Assembly (NCBI RefSeq): GCF_010548305.1
Contig: NZ_JAAGLV010000019.1
Location: 1-64,000, forward strand
Source: Streptomyces sp. SID13031
Lineage (GTDB): Bacteria > Actinomycetota > Actinomycetes > Propionibacteriales > Kribbellaceae
Direction of reading: 5' to 3'
DNA length: 64,000 nt
Below the pieces are notes generated by a model. The model was given only the letters and a program-made list of their open reading frames with translations, did no database searches and was not told the origin of the DNA. Below are positions 17,128-27,003 of the stretch, one piece after another. Positions within the stretch are counted from its first letter, which is position 1; each line of letters starts with the position of its first letter. A program made the position numbers and the translations under genes.

Positions 17128-17164
17128 AAAGGGCTGAGGATGCCAGGGGGATCCTCAGCCCCTT
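17128..17164. terminator. Bidirectional terminator between convergent genes
   Basis: A near-perfect 14-bp stem (17128-17141 with 17151-17164, AAAGGGCTGAGGAT/ATCCTCAGCCCCTT) with a 9-base loop lies between the stops of the propeller gene and the MarR-GNAT gene, with A/T flanks on both sides. Confidence 0.85.
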
Positions 17165-18048
17165 TCAGCTTCGGTGGTGAGCCGCTTTTCGAACCAGTGG
17201 TGGGCATAAGGCTCGTCGTTGAAGGCCGGTACTTCGGTGTAGCCGGTGGCTCGGTAGAGGGCGATGGCCTCGGTGAGGTTGCCGTTCGTTTCCAGCCGGA
17301 GTGTGGTGGAGCCGTGCGCGGTCGCTTGTTTCTCGAGCTCGGTCAGCAGGCGGCGGCCGAGTCCGAGGCCGCGGACGTCGGGCGAGACCCACATACGTTT
17401 GACCTCGGCCGGTGCGTCGTCGTGGAGCTTGAGGGCACCGCAGCCGACCGGCTCCGAGTGCAACGTCGCGACCAGGAGCAGGCCGGCCGGAGGCGTGAGC
17501 TCGTCGGCACCGGCCGAGATGCTGCGCGCATGGTCGAACCCGCCGTCGAAGCGGCCGGCCAGCTCATCGAAGTACGCCTGCAGGCAGTACCGCGCGTCCT
17601 GCTGCCGTGGATCGACGACGCCGACGGTGACCGTCGAGGCGATCAGCAGGCGCTCGACCTCACCCATCGCGGTGATCAGCCGGGCGCGCTGTGATTCGCC
17701 GAGCGGTTCGAGGATCGACGCGGCGAGGTCGTCGGAGCGGCGATCCAGGACCTCGCGCTCGGTCAGTCCTCTGCCGGTGAGCCGTGCGATCCGGACCCGG
17801 CCGTCGTCGCCGCTCTGCTCGACCTTCACCAGGCCGTCGCCTTCGAGGATCCGGAGCAGGCGGCTCAGGTACCCGGAGTCGAGATCGAGCCGCGACCGCA
17901 GCGACCGCACGTCGCAGCCGTCCGGCCCGATCTCCCAGAGCACCCGCGCCTGTCCCAGCGGCCGGTCGCGCGCCATGTAGGTGTCACTGAGCGCGCCGAT
18001 CCGCTGGGTCACGGTCCGGTTGAATCTCCTGACGTCGGCGATGCTCAT
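17155..18048 (-). CDS. MarR-family regulator fused to a GNAT acetyltransferase
   Basis: The 297-residue protein has a MarR winged helix (about residues 1-140; QARVLWEIGPDGCDVRSLRS and a DDGRVRIARLT wing) followed by a GNAT domain (about 155-290) with the acetyl-CoA loop VRGLGLGRRLL (Q/RxxGxG/A) and AIALYRATGYTEV. This MarR-GNAT architecture recurs in actinobacteria; regulator and enzyme may share a ligand. The last codons lie inside the terminator hairpin. The target is unknown. Confidence 0.92.
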   Translation of the reverse strand: MSIADVRRFNRTVTQRIGALSDTYMARDRPLGQARVLWEIGPDGCDVRSLRSRLDLDSGYLSRLLRILEGDGLVKVEQSGDDGRVRIARLTGRGLTEREVLDRRSDDLAASILEPLGESQRARLITAMGEVERLLIASTVTVGVVDPRQQDARYCLQAYFDELAGRFDGGFDHARSISAGADELTPPAGLLLVATLHSEPVGCGALKLHDDAPAEVKRMWVSPDVRGLGLGRRLLTELEKQATAHGSTTLRLETNGNLTEAIALYRATGYTEVPAFNDEPYAHHWFEKRLTTEAERG

Positions 18049-18061
18049 TCGCTGACTATAG

Positions 18062-18625
18062 TCAGAGAAATATCAGGTCGATCGGGTCGCGTCGCTGGTA
18101 CGGCCGCCACTCGGTCAGATACGGATGCACGAGCCAGCGGATCCGCCCGGTGTCCTCCATCCACGTCCCGGGCGCGGGCACCCAGCCTGCTGCGCCGGAT
18201 CGCAGTACGCCGCCGGCCTCCACCACTTGCTCCCGCGGCACCGATCCCTGCACCACAAAGAACAACCACCGCCGCTGGGCCGGAGCCATCGCCGTCGGAC
18301 AACTCTCCTTCAGCTGGTGATGCAGGACAGCCCCGTACTGCGGCGGCAGCTCCATCGCGTCGAACCACTCCGTCACCAGAGCAATCCCCCACCCAGTGGT
18401 GTCTCCGGCCGACTGAGCCCGGCCACGACGGGCCGGTTCGGGCCAGACCCGGGCAGCGTGGACGCCATCGCGGACCACCTCGCCGACGAGGTGTGGATCC
18501 AGGCAGCTCTTGCCGCACGGACAGCCACCTCGGTGAGGTACCGCGAGCGGGGCAACCGGCCAGCCGTTGGCGGCGTACCGGATCGCCTCTTCGTGGAGCT
18601 TCTGCCGGCGTCTGCGGTCAAACAC
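18062..18625 (-). CDS. Prim-pol-like (bifunctional DNA primase/polymerase N-terminal) protein
   Basis: The 187-residue product resembles the N-terminal domain found in replicative prim-pol proteins: HEEAIRYAANGWPVAPLAVP followed by a Cys pair region GGCPCGKSCLDPHLV. Only this domain is present. The GTG at 18625 is chosen because it overlaps the methyltransferase stop by 8 bases; the longer frame lies wholly inside the other gene. Stand-alone copies are common in actinobacterial chromosomes and their role is not known to me. Catalytic acidic residues were not confirmed. Confidence 0.7.
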   Translation of the reverse strand: MFDRRRRQKLHEEAIRYAANGWPVAPLAVPHRGGCPCGKSCLDPHLVGEVVRDGVHAARVWPEPARRGRAQSAGDTTGWGIALVTEWFDAMELPPQYGAVLHHQLKESCPTAMAPAQRRWLFFVVQGSVPREQVVEAGGVLRSGAAGWVPAPGTWMEDTGRIRWLVHPYLTEWRPYQRRDPIDLIFL

Positions 18626-19430
18626 ACTGGCCGACCGCGAAGAGGAGTGAGCTCGACGGTGTGAGCTCCGGATGGCGGTCGGCGAGCCGCGAACACTCCA
18701 GCGCGGTCTCCATCGGCTCCGGCCGGCAGAGCACGTCGGGCAACTCGATCTCACCGAAGTACCGGTCGATCGCGACGGTCAGCCAGCCGCCCGGCCCGGT
18801 CAGCCCGTGGATCGTGACGGATCGCAGCCCCACGTTGGTCAGCTCGGTTCTCAACTGTGTGGTGGTGTGGTAGACCGTCTCCGCCATCCGCTCGTTGTCC
18901 GGGCTGTACCCGGTCTCGAGAATGTCCGTCACCACCTGCTGCCGGGTCAGCAACGTGTTGGCGATCGTCGACCCGATCAGATTCGCCGCCCTGTTGATCG
19001 CCACCACGGCGAGGAACCCACCTGGCTTCACCACCCGGATCGCCTCCCGCAACGCGAGCCGCCGATCCGCCGCCTCGGTCAGGTGATACATCGGCCCGGC
19101 CAGCAACGCCGCGTCGAAGTGCTCGTTCTCCCACGGCAACCGCCGCGCATCCCCTTGTACCGCGCTGATCCCCGCCGCCGTCGCCTGCTCGACATGCCGG
19201 TCGACCGGGTCCAGCAACTCCACCGAGTACCCGCGTTCCTTCAACCAGCACGCGTGAGCCCCCGGCCCCCCACCGATATCCGCCACCTCAGCAGGCGCCT
19301 CCGGTAAGTACTGCGTCAGCAAGTGCTGCATCCGCGCCAACTCGAACCGCCCACGCAAAGTAGAACTGAGCCGAACCTCCTCGTCATGCAGAGAGGTGTA
19401 GTGCATATCAACATCAACCTGAGGCGTCAT
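18618..19430 (-). CDS. Class I SAM-dependent methyltransferase
   Basis: The 270-residue protein has the class I methyltransferase motif I VADIGGGPGAHACWL (about residues 48-62), motif II VELLDPVDRHVEQA, GDARRLPW and the post-motif EAIRVVKPGGFLAVVAINR. The substrate is not evident. ATG 19430 (MTPQVDVDMHYTSLHDEE) fits the family; the upstream extension in the open frame has no family resemblance. Its end overlaps the prim-pol-like gene. Confidence 0.88.
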   Translation of the reverse strand: MTPQVDVDMHYTSLHDEEVRLSSTLRGRFELARMQHLLTQYLPEAPAEVADIGGGPGAHACWLKERGYSVELLDPVDRHVEQATAAGISAVQGDARRLPWENEHFDAALLAGPMYHLTEAADRRLALREAIRVVKPGGFLAVVAINRAANLIGSTIANTLLTRQQVVTDILETGYSPDNERMAETVYHTTTQLRTELTNVGLRSVTIHGLTGPGGWLTVAIDRYFGEIELPDVLCRPEPMETALECSRLADRHPELTPSSSLLFAVGQCV

Positions 19431-19810
19431 ACCACCGGATTCTGCTGACCCCACGCCACCCACCACAGGCCATTTCCCGGGGCAACCTGGGGCAGATCGA
19501 ACCTCCCCGTCCATCCACAACCTCGCCTCTGCCGTGGACAGCCCGGCCAGTTCCTGCCATTCGTGGATCCCTGATAAACAAGGCCATCCCGGCTTCGAAA
19601 CCCCGTCGAGGACGCTTCTTCCGCCGGTCGCGTGGCGAAAGCGGCTTCGGCTGAACGCAAACGCTCCCTCACTGAAGGTCAGCGAGGGAGCGTTCGGGTT
19701 TTGGGCTGGCGGAGCGTCACGGCAGACCCGGGGTGCCGGAACTGGCTAGCTGTTCTCGCCTTTGTTCTTTGGTTTGATGGTGTGCTTGTTCTTGGGCTTG
19801 TGTTCCGTGG
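19431..19810. other. 380-base intergenic region, no gene seen
   Basis: No convincing coding region lies between the methyltransferase start and the cysteine dioxygenase stop. It holds the methyltransferase promoter region and one clear hairpin near 19660. The short open frames have skewed, arginine-rich composition typical of non-coding high-GC DNA. Confidence 0.6.
19660..19702 (+). terminator. Hairpin with T-rich tail
   Basis: The perfect 11-bp stem AACGCTCCCTC/GAGGGAGCGTT with a 13-base loop is followed by CGGGTTTTGGG on the + strand. No + strand gene ends here, so it may act for antisense or leftward read-through from the cysteine dioxygenase gene. Confidence 0.6.
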
Positions 19811-20374
19811 TCAGTCCAGTGGGCGGAGTTCGTCGGCGTAGGAGACGGAGACTCGGCGGAGGACGCCTTCCTTGACCGAGTACTGGCCCATGCGCCACAG
19901 CGGCGGGCTGTAGGCGTGGACGGTGACGCTGCCCTTGTCCGAGCCGACGACGCGGTGGATGTGGTCGGGGCCGAAGCCGTAGACGTCGCCGGCCTCGATC
20001 TCGGTCTCGATCGGTTCGGTGCCGATGGCGAGGTTGTGCTCGACGAGCTTGCCGCGGGCCACCGCGACGGCACCCGAGGAGACGTCGTGGTCGTGCCAGC
20101 CGGTGTCGTTGACCGGGGTCCAGCAGATCAGCCAGACGTCGACGTTGGCGTCGCGGTGCAGCGAGGCGAAGACGCGCTCCTCGTCGCTGTACGCGACCTT
20201 GTCCTCCCACAGGTGCGGCTGGGCGGCCAGACCGCCGGCCAGCTCGGCCAGCTCGTCGGGGGTGAGATCACGTCCCGGAAGGTTGTCGAGCGACAGACAG
20301 TCGTTGAGCTCCACGAGCCGGCTGGCCTGGCGCGCGGGTACGACGGGTGCGTCGGAAACGGGCTGAGCAGTCAC
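19811..20374 (-). CDS. Cysteine dioxygenase family protein
   Basis: The 187-residue cupin has the cysteine-dioxygenase pattern: an iron-binding WHDHD motif (GWHDHDVSSGAVAV, about residues 92-105) and a third His in GPDHIHRVVG (about 138-142). Such enzymes oxidise cysteine or related thiols to sulfinates using Fe(II) and O2; the actual thiol is uncertain. The GTG start overlaps the amidohydrolase stop (GTGA), so the two are co-translated and presumably share the LacI control region at 21300-21444. Confidence 0.85.
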   Translation of the reverse strand: MTAQPVSDAPVVPARQASRLVELNDCLSLDNLPGRDLTPDELAELAGGLAAQPHLWEDKVAYSDEERVFASLHRDANVDVWLICWTPVNDTGWHDHDVSSGAVAVARGKLVEHNLAIGTEPIETEIEAGDVYGFGPDHIHRVVGSDKGSVTVHAYSPPLWRMGQYSVKEGVLRRVSVSYADELRPLD

Positions 20375-21297
20375 TGCACTCCCCTCTCAGGAGGTGGCAC
20401 CGGTCCGTACAGGAGCCGGTGCGGGTTGTCGTGGCGGATCACCGCGGTCGCGGCGTCGCCTTGTCGTAGGTCGACGGTCCCGGCGTACGGCCGGTCGGTG
20501 CCGTGCACGACCTGGTCGATGCCGAGGACCCGGGCGACAGCGTCGATCCCTTGCGGGCCGTAGCTCGAGGTGTCGACGTACAGGTTGGGGTCGATGGTGC
20601 CGAGGCGGCCGCCGCGGGCAGCGAGCCGCTCGTGGTGCACGGGGGCCAGGCCGGCCGCCGCGACGAAGCAGAGCCTCAGCTTCGGGTACGACGTACGCCC
20701 GCCAAAGGCATGCCAGGCCCACCAAGCGGCCTGCAGTTGGGCGGTGTAGTCGACCACTGGCGGCCACCAGCCGGGCAGCTCTTCACCAGGCGGCAGAGGC
20801 GTCCCGGGGTGGACGAGGATCGCCTTGTTCAACCGCTCGGCGAGCGCAAGCAGTGAGCCGACAGCAGCCCAGCCGGTCGGAGTACCGATCGCTTGGGCGG
20901 GCAGCTGCAGGCCCAAGAAACCGTTACCCAGAAGGCTTTCCAGCCCGGCAAGGTCCGGCTCCAGCAGGTTTACGGCGGCCCAGGCTTTGAAGGGCGCAGG
21001 CAACGAAGCAGCGCCGGCGTGCCAGGCATCCAGCAACGCTGTATCACCGAGGTGCTCGATCCCGAGCGGCGAAGACAATGACAAGCCGACCAGCGAGGTC
21101 CCGGCGTCGAGTTCCGCGGCGACGCGCTTGTCGGCCTCATGGGCCGCCGGGTCCACCTCGTACGGCGCCTCGCCGGTCGTGTGCAGCGTCCAGCCATCCA
21201 GGTACGGCGGCTCGGTGCGAGCCCGGAGCCGGTCGACGAACTCGGCCGGCCAGAGGTGCTGGTGCACGTCGATGATGTCGGCAGCACGGGCACTCAC
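20371..21297 (-). CDS. Amidohydrolase-2 family metal-dependent hydrolase
   Basis: The 308-residue product begins with the DVHQHLWP metal motif and has TIM-barrel features of the amidohydrolase-2 (ACMSD-like) family, with a late GTDRPYAGT acidic motif. Members hydrolyse or decarboxylate cyclic or aromatic substrates. The GTG at 21297 follows a strong GGGAGGTGAG site. It is the first gene of a two-gene operon with cysteine dioxygenase, facing a divergent LacI-type gene and two palindromic operators. Confidence 0.82.
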   Translation of the reverse strand: MSARAADIIDVHQHLWPAEFVDRLRARTEPPYLDGWTLHTTGEAPYEVDPAAHEADKRVAAELDAGTSLVGLSLSSPLGIEHLGDTALLDAWHAGAASLPAPFKAWAAVNLLEPDLAGLESLLGNGFLGLQLPAQAIGTPTGWAAVGSLLALAERLNKAILVHPGTPLPPGEELPGWWPPVVDYTAQLQAAWWAWHAFGGRTSYPKLRLCFVAAAGLAPVHHERLAARGGRLGTIDPNLYVDTSSYGPQGIDAVARVLGIDQVVHGTDRPYAGTVDLRQGDAATAVIRHDNPHRLLYGPVPPPERGVQ

Positions 21298-21324
21298 GAG
21301 CTCACCTCCCTCACCAGGTTGACT

Positions 21325-21361
21325 TTGAAGCGCTTCAAGACACCCGTAGTGAAGCGCTTCA
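21325..21361. promoter_or_regulatory. Two LacI-family operators
   Basis: TTGAAGCGCTTCAA (21325-21338) and TGAAGCGCTTCA (21350-21361) are perfect palindromes with the central CG typical of LacI/GalR operators, centred 24 bases apart. They lie upstream of the amidohydrolase operon and between it and the divergent regulator. Confidence 0.88.
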
Positions 21362-21443
21362 AAGCCCGATCTGTCAAGCGCCGGCCCAGCAGAGTCCATC
21401 CGCCGGAAGGTTTTTGTCCCCGCCGTGCCCTAGGGTCGATCAC

Positions 21444-22475
21444 ATGTCCGGAACAGGCCGCAGGCCGACCCTCAAGGACATCGCAGCGGAGACCGGCCTC
21501 TCGATGGCGGCCGTTTCCTACGCGCTGCGAGGTCTGCAAGGAACGCCGGAGACGCAGCAGCGGGTGCGGGAAGCCGCCGAGCGTCTCGGGTACCAGGCCG
21601 ACCCCGTGGCCCGCGCGCTCGCCTCCGGCCGGAGCGGTTCGGTCGGCGTCCTGTGCGCCTCGCTCGAAGACCTCTGGCAGCAACGCCTGGCCGCCGCGCT
21701 CGGCCGCGAGCTGCTCGCCCCGGACCGGAACGCCTGGATCATCGACTCGGCCGGTGACGCCGACCGGCAGCTCCAGCTCGCCCAGCACCTGGTCGACCAT
21801 CGCGCCGACGCGATCGTGGTGATCCCGATCGATCCGGGCGCCAAGGGCTGGGCCAAGATCGCCCAGCAGGCGCCGGTGATCGCGATCGGCGACGCGCTGC
21901 CGGCCGCCAAGGCGAAGTCCGAGGTGCTGTTCGACAACGAGACCGGAGTCAGTACTGCGCTGCGCCGGCTGGCCGACGCGGGTCACCGCAACGTCGCCGT
22001 GCTGAGCCCGTCGCGCCGGTTCGAGGTGGAGCGGCCGGCCGAGGAGATCGCCCAGCGGATCGCGTTCGGGCTGAAGCTGAAGGTGCGGATCGTCCCCTGC
22101 CCGCACGACCTGGGCGGCGCCGCCAAGGTCGCCCGCGAGCTGCTGACCTCGGATCACCCGCCGACCGGCATCCTGGCGCTCGCCGACTCGATGGCCTTCG
22201 GCGTGTACGCCGCATGTAAGGAGCTCGGCATCGTCGTCCCCGACGAGCTGTCCCTGCTCGGGTACGACGACCAGCCGATGTCCCAGCTGCTCAGCCCGCC
22301 GCTGTCCACGTTCCACTGGCCGCTCGACGACCTGGTCGCCGACGTGGTGAGCCGGGTCACGTCGGCCGTCGACACCAACCGCCGGGTCCGCCGCACGACG
22401 GTCGAGCCGACCCTGATCGAGCGCGGCTCGGTCGCCGCCCCGCCCGCTAGTTCGCCATGTCAGCAGTTGAGTTAG
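21444..22475 (+). CDS. LacI-family transcriptional regulator
   Basis: The 343-residue protein has the LacI helix-turn-helix and hinge (TLKDIAAETGLSMAAVSYAL, hinge near YQADPVARALASGR) and a periplasmic-binding-protein-like sensor domain with GILALADSMAFGVYAACKELG and LSLLGYDDQPMS. It probably represses the divergent amidohydrolase/cysteine dioxygenase operon through the two GAAGCGCTTC palindromes. ATG 21444 is the family start. The final eight codons lie in the left arm of a 22-bp inverted repeat. Confidence 0.93.
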   Translation: MSGTGRRPTLKDIAAETGLSMAAVSYALRGLQGTPETQQRVREAAERLGYQADPVARALASGRSGSVGVLCASLEDLWQQRLAAALGRELLAPDRNAWIIDSAGDADRQLQLAQHLVDHRADAIVVIPIDPGAKGWAKIAQQAPVIAIGDALPAAKAKSEVLFDNETGVSTALRRLADAGHRNVAVLSPSRRFEVERPAEEIAQRIAFGLKLKVRIVPCPHDLGGAAKVARELLTSDHPPTGILALADSMAFGVYAACKELGIVVPDELSLLGYDDQPMSQLLSPPLSTFHWPLDDLVADVVSRVTSAVDTNRRVRRTTVEPTLIERGSVAAPPASSPCQQLS

Positions 22476-22527
22476 CGATAGCGGTGCCTGGGCGCCGGTA
22501 GCGCGACTCAACTGCTGACATGGTGAA
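22451..22527 (+). repeat. Long hairpin: 22-bp inverted repeat at the lacI-type gene end
   Basis: The left arm 22451-22472 and right arm 22506-22527 (core CATGTCAGCAGTTGAGT and complement) match at 21 of 22 positions around a 33-base loop. The left arm is coding: it encodes the last residues of the regulator. It may act as a terminator, or be an inserted palindromic element that supplied a new C terminus. Confidence 0.85.
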
Positions 22528-22650
22528 CTGGGGCGTGACGGCGACGCTGAGTCACCCACGACGGCCACGCGACCGAAACTAGACTAGTTCAGTGCACTTA
22601 AATTCCACTGTCCATCATGTGGAACCGGCACGAGCCACGGCGAGACGGCG

Positions 22651-24129
22651 CTAGCCGACCAGCCGATCCAGGCGGGCCGCGACCGCGGGACGGCGATGGT
22701 CGGCCGGGGGCAGTTGCCGGTCGAGAACCTCGAAGACCTCGAGGTCCTCGGCTCCCGTGGACGTCTGCGCGAACCGCCAGAGCAGGTCGGCATCGGGCGA
22801 GTCCAGTACCGCGCGGCGCAGCGTCGCGTCGAGCTCAGCTCGCTCCACCCGCAGCGCCGGTGCATCCGACCGCCCGAGCAGCGGGCCGGAGTACAGCTCG
22901 ACAGCTTCAGCCAGATCACCGCGCCGCAGAGCGACCTGTACGTCGGTGACGTCGCCCGACACATCAGCGACGATTCGGTACGGCTTCGTGTCGAGTACAC
23001 CTTCGCCGAGCAGGTTCCGCAGCCGGTGCATCTCCGCTCGGACCGTCGCCGGGTTGCCCTCGTCGCCGTACAGCTGCAGCATCAATTGCTCGGCCGTGAG
23101 CCCAGTGGGGTGCAGAAGCAGCAACGCGAGCACCTCGGCCCGGCGCAACGTCAACGCGATCTCCCGGGTGCCGACGGTCGCAACCGGCTGGCCCGAGCCC
23201 AGGAGCTTCAGTCGCAGCAGCGGGCGGCGACGGCGTACCGGGCCTGGAATGCGTAATAGATAGCCCTCGTCCAGCTGCTCGACCACGGCTTCGCGGCCGT
23301 CGCCGAGCTCGATCCGAGAGGCGCCTGTCGAGACGTCCAGGCGATCAGGCAGCCAGGCGAGCGGCTGGACGGCGAGCACCCGGCCGGTCGGGGTGAGCAG
23401 GGCGCCGGGAGCATCTCCCAGCGCGATCAGGTGACGCATGTTGCGGGCGCGAAGGGTCTCGTCGGCAGTGGCCATCCGGACCCGGAGCTGCCCTTCGGCG
23501 AGTTGGGCGGCCGCGGTCACCAGCGCCATCATCGCGGGGTGGACCGTACGCAGCGGACCGCTGACGTCGACGGCGCCGATCACCTTGCCGGTGTCGGGGT
23601 CGTGCACCGGCGCCGCGGCACAGGTCCAGGCGTGGATCCGGCGGACCAGGTGTTCGGCCGAGTGGATCTGGACGGGCTGGTCGGCGGCCAGCGCAGTACC
23701 CATGCCGTTGGTACCGATCGCGGCCTCGGACCACACCGCGCCCTCGGTCAGCGCGATCCGGTCCGCTTGCCGGCGGACGTCGGCCGCGCCCTCGCGCCAG
23801 AGGATCAGCCCCTGGGCGTCGGTGACGATCATGATGTGGGAGGCCTCGTCCGCGATGCTCGTCAGAGTCGCCCGGAGAATCGGCAGCACCGCGCGCAACG
23901 GGTGTGCTTCGCGAAGGGACTCCAACAGCTCGGCCGCCAGGACCAGTGGCGGTCCGTCGAGCTCGGGGTCCACCGACGCCGCCAGCGATCGTTGCCAGGA
24001 CTCGGCGACCAACGGCCTGGGCTCCAGCCGCCTCGGTTCCAGCGGGCGCGGGACACCGGGCACACGGCCTCCACCGAGCACCTCGTCGTACAGCTCACTG
24101 AGCCGGCGCGCCTGCTCCGGTGCGTCCAC
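22651..24129 (-). CDS. GAF-domain transcriptional regulator with C-terminal winged helix
   Basis: The 492-residue protein resembles the N-terminal part of AcoR-type activators: the LVAESWQRSLAASVDPE motif (about 40-56), then a GAF sensor (about 75-215) with WSEAAIGTNGMGTALA and HAWTCAAAPVHDPDTG. Instead of the AAA+ and Fis domains it has a C-terminal OmpR/SARP-type winged helix (about 320-400; LRRAEVLALLLLHPTGLTAEQL). This fits actinobacteria, which lack sigma-54. It is divergent from an aldehyde dehydrogenase gene, which it probably activates. Confidence 0.85.
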   Translation of the reverse strand: MDAPEQARRLSELYDEVLGGGRVPGVPRPLEPRRLEPRPLVAESWQRSLAASVDPELDGPPLVLAAELLESLREAHPLRAVLPILRATLTSIADEASHIMIVTDAQGLILWREGAADVRRQADRIALTEGAVWSEAAIGTNGMGTALAADQPVQIHSAEHLVRRIHAWTCAAAPVHDPDTGKVIGAVDVSGPLRTVHPAMMALVTAAAQLAEGQLRVRMATADETLRARNMRHLIALGDAPGALLTPTGRVLAVQPLAWLPDRLDVSTGASRIELGDGREAVVEQLDEGYLLRIPGPVRRRRPLLRLKLLGSGQPVATVGTREIALTLRRAEVLALLLLHPTGLTAEQLMLQLYGDEGNPATVRAEMHRLRNLLGEGVLDTKPYRIVADVSGDVTDVQVALRRGDLAEAVELYSGPLLGRSDAPALRVERAELDATLRRAVLDSPDADLLWRFAQTSTGAEDLEVFEVLDRQLPPADHRRPAVAARLDRLVG

Positions 24130-24192
24130 GCTCCAGCCTCACTCGGAACGTGCACGCATTCAAGAGCGGGCCGGCATCGAGAGTGAGCCGGC

Positions 24193-24231
24193 ATGCAACG
24201 TCGATGCAACGTCCGGCGGCCTACGTTGCGA
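24193..24231. promoter_or_regulatory. Repeated ATGCAACGT sites between regulator and aldehyde dehydrogenase
   Basis: ATGCAACGT occurs at 24193 and 24204 (11 bases apart) and an inverted near-copy, ACGTTGCGA, at 24223. The three sites lie 30-70 bases before the aldehyde dehydrogenase start and likely bind the adjacent GAF-winged-helix regulator. Confidence 0.65.
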
Positions 24232-24259
24232 TTCAACGCTCTTTTCTGCAGGAGGACCA

Positions 24260-25783
<1,524 letters not shown>

Positions 25784-25788
25784 CCCCC

Positions 25789-26166
25789 ATGGTCGACAGG
25801 GTTTCCTACACGGAGGAGGCGGCGGAGTTGCTCCGCCGTCTCACCGAGATCCATGGCCCGCTGATGTTCCATCAGTCCGGCGGCTGCTGCGACGGCAGCT
25901 CCCCGATGTGCTACCCGGACGGCGAGTTCAAAACCGGCAACGCGGACATCCAGCTGGGCGATCTGGCCGTCGCCGGGCTAGCCCGGCCGATCTCGTTCTG
26001 GATGTCGAAGAACCAGTACGAGTACTGGAAGCACACCCACCTCACCGTCGACGTCGTCAAAGGCCGCGGCAGCGGCTTCTCGGTGGAGGCCCCCGAAGGC
26101 GTCCGCTTCCTGATCCGCTCCCGCCTCTTCAGCGACCAGGAGTCCGAAGCCCTCGGCCTCCTCTGA
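25789..26166 (+). CDS. DUF779 domain protein
   Basis: The 125-residue protein has the DUF779 signature: LMFHQSGGCCDGSSPMCYP followed by W(M)SKNQYEYWKHT and the end GVRFLIRSRLF. The conserved Cys-Cys and further Cys suggest metal or redox function, but none is established to my knowledge. It starts 5 bases after the aldehyde dehydrogenase stop and almost always accompanies this enzyme type, so a role in aldehyde detoxification is likely. Confidence 0.9.
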   Translation: MVDRVSYTEEAAELLRRLTEIHGPLMFHQSGGCCDGSSPMCYPDGEFKTGNADIQLGDLAVAGLARPISFWMSKNQYEYWKHTHLTVDVVKGRGSGFSVEAPEGVRFLIRSRLFSDQESEALGLL

Positions 26167-26179
26167 CCCACCCTCGAAC

Positions 26180-26222
26180 GAGTGCCGGCCGCCCGGTGGC
26201 GTTGCCGGACGGCCGGCACTCT
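26180..26222. terminator. Hairpin terminator between convergent genes
   Basis: The stem GAGTGCCGGCCG with its near-complement CGGCCGGCACTC and an 18-19-base loop separates the DUF779 gene from the convergent gene whose stop overlaps its right end. Confidence 0.75.
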
Positions 26223-26767
26223 CAGTTGTCCAGATACGCGGCGAGTTCCTCGGTACTACGGACGCCGTGGTCAAGTACGGCGGGATAGATGTCGGACCCG
26301 CCGACGACCTCGGGGTAGCCGGGATAGCTGCTCTTGAGCTGGAGGATCGCTTCCTTCTCCTCATCCTTCGATGCCTGGACGCGCAGCGCATCGGCGACAT
26401 GCGGCCGTTCGACGGCGTGCAGCCAGATGGTCAGTTCGATCTTCCAGCCGGCGTGCTGGAGCACTGCGTAGAACCTCTCGTCCGTCAACTGTGGGGTGGG
26501 CCGGCGATCCTCGCGTTCGTCACGGAAGTCCACGGACTGCAACTCGACCCGCTGGGCGATGTCGGCAAGCCCCGCCAGTACCGCGCTCACGGCGGCATCC
26601 GGCGCTGTGAACATAACGTCGATATCCCGCAGCACCATCAGCCCCGACCGCGCGCTGCCGATCAGCTGGGGTGGATCGAAGGACGGAAACGCCCGCTCCA
26701 GTTCGAGCCGTTCCAGGAGTTCGTGTGCTTCGGTCTGCAAGGACCGGGCCTGGTCGATCAGGGACAT
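26222..26767 (-). CDS. Nucleotidyltransferase-like protein of unknown function
   Basis: The 181-residue product has a motif resembling minimal nucleotidyltransferases: GSARSGLMVLRDIDVMF (GS followed by DxD, about residues 37-53). The rest (VELQSVDFRDEREDRRP, WKIELTIWLH) is compatible with a GrpB- or AadE-like fold. No substrate can be named. It appears intact and single, converging on the DUF779 gene. Confidence 0.62.
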   Translation of the reverse strand: MSLIDQARSLQTEAHELLERLELERAFPSFDPPQLIGSARSGLMVLRDIDVMFTAPDAAVSAVLAGLADIAQRVELQSVDFRDEREDRRPTPQLTDERFYAVLQHAGWKIELTIWLHAVERPHVADALRVQASKDEEKEAILQLKSSYPGYPEVVGGSDIYPAVLDHGVRSTEELAAYLDN

Positions 26768-27003
26768 GGGTCGACGCTAGGCGTGAGGCCGGTATCTCCA
26801 CCACGGGTTTTCGCCGTCAGGTCTCGCAGGCCACACTCGGAGTGGCCATGATGAGTCTGGTGATGGCCACGCTGCTGGGGCGCTGGACCCTGAACTCGCC
26901 CGGGAACCTCACTGAGGGTTGAGCTCAGGGTAGGTCCAGCACCACCATCGGTTGGGGGTTTGCTGCCCCTGTGTCAATCCAGTGGGCTGCCGAAGATCGA
27001 TGT

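Noticed and set aside
23438..24259. A long N-terminal extension of the aldehyde dehydrogenase frame
   Set aside because: The extension is antisense to the GAF regulator; the true start at 24260 has a strong ribosome site and the family N terminus.
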